In this document: piece after piece, positions 60,201 to 64,000 of the stretch | How positions within the stretch are numbered: the first letter of the stretch is position 1 | Layout: every line of letters begins with the position of its first letter | Origin: DASSUW01 sp963730535 | GTDB lineage: Bacteria; Actinomycetota; Thermoleophilia; Solirubrobacterales; Solirubrobacteraceae | NCBI GenBank assembly: GCA_963730535.1 | Contig: CAVSRU010000018.1 | Coordinates: forward strand, 1-64,000 | Reading direction: 5' to 3' | Length of the DNA: 64,000 nt | Position numbers and translations under genes: made by a program | Notes under the pieces: model-generated | The model's database searches: none | Told to the model about the DNA's origin: nothing | What the model saw: the letters and a program-made list of their open reading frames with translations, nothing else

Positions 60201-60329
60201 CTTCAACGCCACCGGCCGCTCGAGCCTAAGGTCGGTCGCCCGGTAGACCACGCCCATGCCGCCGCGACCGACCACCGACTCGATCCGGTAGCCGGCGAAG
60301 CTCGAGCCGCTGTCCAGGGCGACACTCAC
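57279..60329 (-). CDS. Receptor-type Ser/Thr kinase: kinase, membrane helix, beta-propeller, periplasmic-binding module
   Basis: The 1016-residue protein starts at GTG. Residues 12-270 are a Hanks kinase: glycine loop VVGRGGMGVVYRATD, VALKLV Lys, LVHRDVKPANVLVDEDGHA and the DFG of YLTDFGVTKQLGG. One membrane helix follows at about 281-305 (HAILAAGVLVLAATAVAIVL). Residues 330-620 hold at least six repeats of the type VWVxN...VSRVDPATG, a YVTN/NHL-like beta-propeller. Residues 640-1010 resemble Leu/Ile/Val-binding periplasmic proteins (VIGPFYSFCAQIMIPILN, YLVNDDESGAVLFTDGFE). It would sense an external ligand and phosphorylate cytosolic targets. Confidence 0.9.
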   Translation of the reverse strand: MSVALDSGSSFAGYRIESVVGRGGMGVVYRATDLRLERPVALKLVAPELAEDELFRRRFLKEPRLAASLDHPNVVPIYEAGEHDGQLYLAMRFVDGSDMRTLLRREGGLATERALDVLGQVAGALDAAHRRGLVHRDVKPANVLVDEDGHAYLTDFGVTKQLGGNTTETGQIVGTLDYVAPEQIRGEDVDARADGYALACVLYECLAGAPPFHRATEAETLWAHMQEPPPPLPGFPALDRVMAKALAKDPTDRYATCSELIAHARAALAHPIVVPPRLLRSRHAILAAGVLVLAATAVAIVLASRDGGSAALRAPVLPSGDGLAAIRGDGNRIASFTGADTAPSNIAVGEGSVWVLNTADERVSRVDPRTGNVIRSFEPRGRPTDIAAGAGALWIGSGPGATHRVSRVDPATGDATRTERLPTGGEDGSYSEGVPMIAVGAGAVWAINPDNTVSRLDPASGRRVAVVRGPDGAEAIAAGDAGVWVISGVNTISRIDPRTNRMRKAIELGSNRLFGIAVGGGAVWATSEEGVLWRVEPGQPPIERTIEVGAGVRYVAFGDGAVWVANWNDSTVSRVDPATNQVAARVPVGASQALAAGAGSAWVSVAGGSRSGVLPASACGELVAGGGRPDVLIASNLTLQGPSDVVTPTMVDAIRFVLQDHGFRAGEHTVGYRSCDDSTAQSGGVEFRRCASNANAFAAAGRLVAVIGPFYSFCAQIMIPILNRARGGPLALIGPTTTWPNLTRGGPLALPAPYGYRGEPDVYYPTGERNFVRLAGSGDLQGVALARLAKSLGLRSVYLVNDDESGAVLFTDGFERVAPELGIDVAGVRSVGSEPRSNAVAAAVERSGADGVVLGTALAYGGGDLIEALRKRLGDRVTLLAGDGFFEPDTLRALGRPADGLYVVYPGLSPSAPDLTPAAQRFVHEFGVKADEIGVLEAAQATETVLAAIARSDGTRASVLKELRNTREQDSILGDFAFDPYGDMTPALFTALRVTGTRSRPAKNLVVDRVIAVPTE

Positions 60330-60670
60330 GACCCGGCCCCGGTAAGCGACCAGCGGAACCGGGTGCCGGGATCGTCCGGCGCGAGCCCGGCATGCAGCGC
60401 CGCGGCCTGCCGGCCCGAGCGATAGAGGCCCAGCATGAGCTGCGCGCCGCGCTCACGCAGGGGATGGTCGACGATCAGCGCCTCCAGCTCGCTGACCAGG
60501 TCACCGTGGCGCCCGTTGGCCAGGTCGGCGTCGATCCGCTCCTCGAGCGCGGCCAGCCGCAGCTCCCCGAGCCGCACGATCGCCAGCAATGAGCGCTGCG
60601 TGACCCCTCCGAACGCCGCCGCCACGTTCTGCTCTGCGACGTGCAGCGGTCCGAGGAGCCTGAATTGCAT
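60326..60670 (-). CDS. Internally deleted SARP/BTAD regulator remnant
   Basis: The 114-residue ORF starts MQFRLLGPLHVAEQNVAAAF with GGVTQRSLLAIV, the beginning of the AfsR/SARP DNA-binding domain. It then jumps to ELRLAALEERIDADLANGRH and LVSELEALIVDHPLRERGAQ with LMLGLYRSGRQAAAL, the C-terminal half of a BTAD domain. The winged helix recognition part and the first BTAD helices are missing, about 130 residues compared with full-length proteins. The junction is in frame. It overlaps the kinase GTG by 4 nt, as in complete BTAD-kinase operons. Confidence 0.75.
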   Translation of the reverse strand: MQFRLLGPLHVAEQNVAAAFGGVTQRSLLAIVRLGELRLAALEERIDADLANGRHGDLVSELEALIVDHPLRERGAQLMLGLYRSGRQAAALHAGLAPDDPGTRFRWSLTGAGS

Positions 60671-60863
60671 CGCGATTCGGCCGACCGTATCGGCCCGCAG
60701 CTACCGGCGTCTACCCGGCGCACCAACCCGATCGTCTACCCGGCTCCTCGAACGTGCGTCCACGAAGACCGCACCGGGCGGTCTCAAGAGAGGAGAGATT
60801 GATGGTTCAACCACCGCCGCGACTTGGATGCTCCTCATGGCGCGGAGCGAGCGACAGCTAGGG
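60671..60863. other. Intergenic region, 193 bp
   Basis: It contains a purine-rich gagaggagagattgatgg stretch at about 60789-60803 that looks like a Shine-Dalgarno on the plus strand, but the frame behind it has no family features and runs antisense to the next gene. It may contain the promoter of the minus-strand BTAD/kinase operon. Confidence 0.3.
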
Positions 60864-61280
60864 CTATCCGAGCTGTCGCTCGCGTCTGCCGGTGCCGGGG
60901 CGGTGGGTCAGCCCGTCGAGTACGACCTCGATCGGCGAGCGACGATTCGCGTTCTCGAGTTGCTCGCGAATGGCGCGGATGTCGTCTGCCGTATTGGACG
61001 CCTTACCTGCCATGGCGGCAGCGCGGCGGGCACCACTGGCGAGCGCCACCACCGCGCCGGACCGCCGGCGCCGGAACAGCCGACGGCCTGGCGTCACGCG
61101 CGATCCGATGAGCAGGCCTCCGGCGAGGCCGGCCGCCGCGGCACCCGCCGCGAGCGCGGGCCCGGTGGAGCGCTGTGCGATCGAGGCGACCGTATCGCCC
61201 GCGTCCTTGGCCCGCGTGACCACGCCGTTGCTCCGCTTGACGGCCGTGCTCGTGCGGGATCGTGTCTTGGTGGCTGCCAT
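60864..61280 (-). CDS. Basic-tailed protein with a membrane-like Ala/Gly segment (paralogue A)
   Basis: The 138-residue product has a Lys/Arg/Thr-rich N-terminus (MAATKTRSRTSTAVKRSNGV), an Ala/Gly hydrophobic segment (GPALAAGAAAAGLAGGLLIG), then basic residues and a helical C-terminus (NTADDIRAIREQLENANRRS). It shares this three-part plan with the gene 9 bp upstream. No family is recognised. A histone-H1-like tail attached to a hydrophobic hairpin suggests a DNA- or cell-wall-polymer-binding membrane protein. Confidence 0.6.
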   Translation of the reverse strand: MAATKTRSRTSTAVKRSNGVVTRAKDAGDTVASIAQRSTGPALAAGAAAAGLAGGLLIGSRVTPGRRLFRRRRSGAVVALASGARRAAAMAGKASNTADDIRAIREQLENANRRSPIEVVLDGLTHRPGTGRRERQLG

Positions 61281-61289
61281 CTTCGTGGA

Positions 61290-61829
61290 TCAGTCGAGGA
61301 TCTTGCCGATGCGCTCGGCCTGGTCTCCGGCTCGCTCGAGGTCCTTCGAGACGTTCTTCGTGGCCTTCGCGAACCGCTTGCTGGCATGGCCGACGGACTT
61401 CGCGATCGACTTGGCGTCGAGGTCAGGGAGACCCTTCCCGATCGAGCGGGGCAACGTCACCCCGAGGACGGTTGGCTTGCGGCGCATGCGGCTCTTGAGG
61501 ACGATCCCGCCCACGATGCCGGCGGCAGCCGCGCCCACTGCCACGGCCGGCCCCGCAGCCTTGGTCGCGACGTGCTTGACCGTGTCGGTGGTCGTACTGC
61601 GCTTCGCCGCCGTGGTGGTCCTGCGCTTCGGCCCCGAAGTCGTGCTGCGCTTCGCCCCGTTACTCGACGCGCGCGGGGCGCTTGCAGACCGCGTCGTGCG
61701 GCTGCTGCCGCTGCGGGCCGACGCGGGTTTCGCACGCGCCGGCTTCTTGGTGCCCGAGCCCTTTCGGCTCGATGCCTTTGCCGAGTTGCTCGTTCGCGTC
61801 TTGCCGCTTTGTGGCGTGGTGCCGGCCAT
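61290..61829 (-). CDS. Basic-tailed protein with a membrane-like Ala/Gly segment (paralogue B)
   Basis: The 179-residue product starts MAGTTPQSGKTRTSNSAKAS behind a good aggggatt Shine-Dalgarno. About 85 residues of Lys, Ser, Thr and Arg repeats (KRRTTTAAKRSTTTDTVKHV) follow, then the hydrophobic GPAVAVGAAAAGIVGGIVLK and an amphipathic C-terminus (IAKSVGHASKRFAKATKNVS). The low-complexity tail resembles histone H1 or Hc1-like proteins. The ATG at 61829 was chosen over a longer frame for its Shine-Dalgarno. It heads a two-gene operon. Confidence 0.6.
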   Translation of the reverse strand: MAGTTPQSGKTRTSNSAKASSRKGSGTKKPARAKPASARSGSSRTTRSASAPRASSNGAKRSTTSGPKRRTTTAAKRSTTTDTVKHVATKAAGPAVAVGAAAAGIVGGIVLKSRMRRKPTVLGVTLPRSIGKGLPDLDAKSIAKSVGHASKRFAKATKNVSKDLERAGDQAERIGKILD

Positions 61830-61985
61830 ATCGAATCCCCTCGTTTCCGCAATCGACCGTTGCGTTCGGGGTACCCACTCGCCCCCGCAAAGACGCCATG
61901 TGCGAAAACTTGCATCGCCACGGTGGAAGCACTCCGGTGCGGGTAGTGCAGCGGCGTTCGCCAATCACGCACGGGAGGCTCCGAG

Positions 61986-62582
61986 ATGTCAGACACACCG
62001 ACACGCGACGCGAAGCTGGTCCAGCTCCTCAACGAGGCCTACGCGAAGGAGAAGCAACTCGAGACCTCGCTCCAGGCGCATGCCGACGTGACGACGCGCG
62101 AGGACTACGCCAAGCGTCTGAATGATCACCTCAAGGAGACCAAGTCGCACGCGACCCAGGTCGCACGGCGCATCAAGCAGCTCGGCGGGAACCCGGAGAC
62201 GGTGTCGGTACCGGGGCCGGAGGGGCTCGGCAAGATGGCGGAGAGCGTCGCGGGAAGGTTCGAAAAGGCCAAGGCGGCCGCCCAGGGCCCGTTGCATGCG
62301 GTGCGCGGCGCCGGCGAGCAGGAGAAGATGCTGCACAACGCCCGGGCCGAATACGCAGACGAGGCGCAGGAGATCGCGACCTACATGGTGATCGACTCGC
62401 TCGCAAGCACTGTCGGCGACAAGCAGACAGCCAAGCTGGCGCGCGACATCCTGCGCGACGAGGAGCGCATGCAGAAGTTCCTCGCTGGCCTACTGCCTGA
62501 GCTCACGGCCGGCGTCGCCCACGACGAGATCCCGATCTCCGAGATGCCCACCGGCGCTGCGGCGGGCAGCGCGAGGACCTAG
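61986..62582 (+). CDS. DUF892 (YciE/YciF-type ferritin-like) protein
   Basis: The 198-residue helical protein has the family N-terminus DAKLVQLLNEAYAKEKQLET and QAHADVTTREDYAKRLNDHL, with KETKSHATQVARRIKQLGG, and a C-terminal helix pair through YADEAQEIATYMVIDSLAST. DUF892 proteins are ferritin-like stress proteins; metal-binding Glu/His positions are in EKQLE and HLKETKSHA. Its TAG interlocks with the TAG of the next minus-strand gene in CCTAGG. The basic-tailed protein genes diverge from it. Confidence 0.85.
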   Translation: MSDTPTRDAKLVQLLNEAYAKEKQLETSLQAHADVTTREDYAKRLNDHLKETKSHATQVARRIKQLGGNPETVSVPGPEGLGKMAESVAGRFEKAKAAAQGPLHAVRGAGEQEKMLHNARAEYADEAQEIATYMVIDSLASTVGDKQTAKLARDILRDEERMQKFLAGLLPELTAGVAHDEIPISEMPTGAAAGSART

Positions 62583-63259
62583 GCGAGCGCGTCTGCCGTC
62601 GCTGGCGTTCGCACGTGCAGCGGAGCGCGCCCGCGCTTGCCCGCCGGCTCCACGATCCCGATCATCCGCAGGCAGTACAGCGTGCGCTGCGCCAGCAGCG
62701 TGCTGCACCGCAAGACGGCGGCGAGCTCGCGAGTGCTGAACGGCTCACGTGGCAGCGTCGGCAGCGCCGCGAGGATGTCCTGCGGCGTCCGCAGGGCGAC
62801 CCGATCGAGCACCTCGACCAGCCGTCGCTCCCCCGGATCTCGGGTGCGCCTCCGAGTCGTCGTCGGCTGCCCGCGGCGGACGTGATCCTCACGCAGCAGC
62901 AGCACCTCGACCGTGAGGTTCGGGTGAGTCAGCAGCAACGGAAACGCGACCAGCTTGTCGAACACCTCCACCGCCGTCGCCCGCTTCGGCGACCGGCGCG
63001 CCCCGAGCACCTGGCCGTGCTCGTCGACCCGAACGATCCGGCGCTCGGCCGCGACCGGGTGCACGACGCGGATGCGGTGCTCGTCGAGCAGCGCGTCGAG
63101 CTTGTTGCCGAGCGCGCCGAAACCTCCCGTCTGGACCTCGACCAACTCGCCGTCAGCACGGACCAGGTCGACCACGAACCGTCCCACCGGCACCTCCAGG
63201 CGGTCGCCCGGCTCGGCCAGCAGCGCCTTCACCGCGGCGTGAAGCGGACCCTCGCGCAT
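62579..63259 (-). CDS. PD-(D/E)XK nuclease-like protein with C-terminal winged helix
   Basis: The 226-residue product starts MREGPLHAAVKALLAEPGDR (an ATG favoured over an upstream TTG at 63298). The N-terminal domain reads VPVGRFVVDLVRADGELVEV, then QTGGFGALGNKLDALLDEHR, where the Asp and the ELVEVQTG strand look like a nuclease-type D...ExQ active site. The C-terminal part (EPFSTRELAAVLRCSTLLAQ, RTLYCLRMIGIVEPAGKRG) is a winged helix. I recall a family of unknown function with the same opening; no biochemical role is known to me. It is alone on this strand. Confidence 0.6.
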   Translation of the reverse strand: MREGPLHAAVKALLAEPGDRLEVPVGRFVVDLVRADGELVEVQTGGFGALGNKLDALLDEHRIRVVHPVAAERRIVRVDEHGQVLGARRSPKRATAVEVFDKLVAFPLLLTHPNLTVEVLLLREDHVRRGQPTTTRRRTRDPGERRLVEVLDRVALRTPQDILAALPTLPREPFSTRELAAVLRCSTLLAQRTLYCLRMIGIVEPAGKRGRAPLHVRTPATADALA

Positions 63260-63327
63260 CACTCCGATACCCGGCACGACGGCACAGGCTACGTGCAACC
63301 ACGGGCGGCGTTCTATAGCCTGCCGCG

Positions 63328-64000
63328 ATGGCCGACCTCCCGACGCCGTCCGATCGAGCCGAGGACCACGCCGCCAGCGCGAACGGGGCAGTGGTCGAGG
63401 CGCACGAGCTGAGCCGGGTCTACGGCGAGGGCGACACGGCCGTGCACGCGCTGCGCCGCGTCTCGCTCGCTGTCGAGGGCGGGATGCTGACCGCGGTCAT
63501 GGGGCCGTCGGGCTCGGGAAAATCGACGCTGATGCACCTCCTCGCGGCGCTCGACGCGCCAACCGAGGGCTACGTCACGATCGCCGGAACCCGGCTGAGT
63601 GAGCTCAGCGACACCGAGGTCACGAAGCTGCGCCGCGAGCACATCGGCTTCATCTTCCAGTTCTTCAACCTGCTCCCGATGTTGACGGCGGAGCAGAACA
63701 TCGTCCTGCCGCTGACCCTCGGAGGCCGGAAGCCGGAGGCCGAGTTCTTCGACGACCTGCTCGGTAAGGTCGGCCTGCAGGACCGCCTCAAGCACCGGCC
63801 ATCGGAGCTCTCGGGCGGTCAGCAGCAGCGGGTCGCGATCGCCCGGGCGCTCGTGAGCCGGCCGAGCGTTGTCTTCGCCGACGAGCCGACCGGGAATCTC
63901 GATTCGAGGACGGGTGGCGAGATCCTCGACCTGCTCCGCGGCTCGGTTCGGGACTACGGGCAGACGCTCGTCATGGTCACGCACGACGCGCGCGCCGCGG
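63328..64000 (+). CDS. LolD/MacB-type ABC transporter ATPase (cut by window end)
   Basis: The 224 visible residues contain Walker A MGPSGSGKST, the Q-loop FIFQFFNLLPMLTAEQNIVL, signature ELSGGQQQRVAIARALVSRP, Walker B VVFADEPTGNLDSRTGGEIL and the switch His of MVTHDARAA. The GNLDSRTG stretch is typical of FtsE/LolD/MacB ATPases that work with FtsX-like permeases; that permease gene would lie just beyond the window. A 25-residue hydrophilic leader precedes the domain. Confidence 0.93.
   Translation, partial: MADLPTPSDRAEDHAASANGAVVEAHELSRVYGEGDTAVHALRRVSLAVEGGMLTAVMGPSGSGKSTLMHLLAALDAPTEGYVTIAGTRLSELSDTEVTKLRREHIGFIFQFFNLLPMLTAEQNIVLPLTLGGRKPEAEFFDDLLGKVGLQDRLKHRPSELSGGQQQRVAIARALVSRPSVVFADEPTGNLDSRTGGEILDLLRGSVRDYGQTLVMVTHDARAA

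Noticed and set aside
57231..60425. A 1064-codon open frame on the plus strand opposite the kinase gene
   Set aside because: It is the antisense shadow of high-GC codons. Its composition (Arg, His, Asp, Ala repeats) has no domain, while the minus strand has unmistakable kinase motifs.

Overview
The window is high-GC DNA with dense 4-nt stop/start overlaps and many GTG starts. Features recalled from such genomes (nuoA-I run, cydAB, SigB/SigF-type sigma factor, DUF35/Ltp-like thiolase pair, class III PHA synthase) suggest an actinobacterium. A soil-type lineage near Solirubrobacterales/Thermoleophilia is my guess; the sequence does not prove it.

Region 1 (about 1-30.5 kb) is a catabolic island. 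On the minus strand it starts with a luciferase-like monooxygenase and a ribose-type ABC importer (binding protein, permease, double ATPase). Next come an aldehyde dehydrogenase, SnoaL/NTF2-like proteins, a FadH-like flavoenzyme, a medium-chain reductase, a thiolase with its DUF35 partner, acyl-CoA ligases, three acyl-CoA dehydrogenases, an enoyl-CoA hydratase, a metallo-beta-lactamase hydrolase, three SDRs, a zinc alcohol dehydrogenase and two closely related TetR regulators. It ends in a polyhydroxyalkanoate block (PhaE-like, PhaC, GNAT with a helical tail, phasin, XRE regulator). The content fits CoA-dependent breakdown of an alicyclic, steroid-like or branched carboxylate, with surplus carbon stored as PHA. 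Eleven copies of a 15-bp inverted repeat, CTGAA-N5-TTCAG (or variants), lie in the intergenic regions, several touching start codons; they look like one TetR regulon.

Nearly every gene in region 1 is broken by single-base indels, mostly +1, and one gene also has an in-frame TAG. Genes after about 30.4 kb are almost all intact. Either the sequence quality of this part is poor or the island is decaying; the pattern favours sequence error. I therefore describe reconstructed genes.

Region 2 (30.5-41 kb) holds a Phd/PIN toxin-antitoxin pair, three tRNAs, an MreB-like gene, a LysE exporter, cydAB with a small membrane protein, an intact acyl-CoA dehydrogenase, a composite inverted/direct/tandem repeat, serS and a c-type cytochrome. 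Region 3 (41-50.9 kb) is a flavin reductase, a small membrane protein and a tight nuoABCDEFGHI operon that stops before nuoJ-N.

Region 4 (50.9-64 kb) is signalling and stress: a double-domain KaiC-like ATPase overlapping a MerR/receiver protein whose phospho-acceptor Asp is replaced by Glu, divergent from a STAS anti-anti-sigma factor and a SigB-type sigma factor; small stress-type proteins; a 1016-residue Ser/Thr kinase joined through one membrane segment to a beta-propeller and a periplasmic-binding-protein module, preceded by an internally deleted SARP/BTAD remnant; two basic-tailed membrane-anchored proteins; a DUF892 protein; a nuclease-like/winged-helix protein; and a LolD/MacB-type ABC ATPase cut by the window end.
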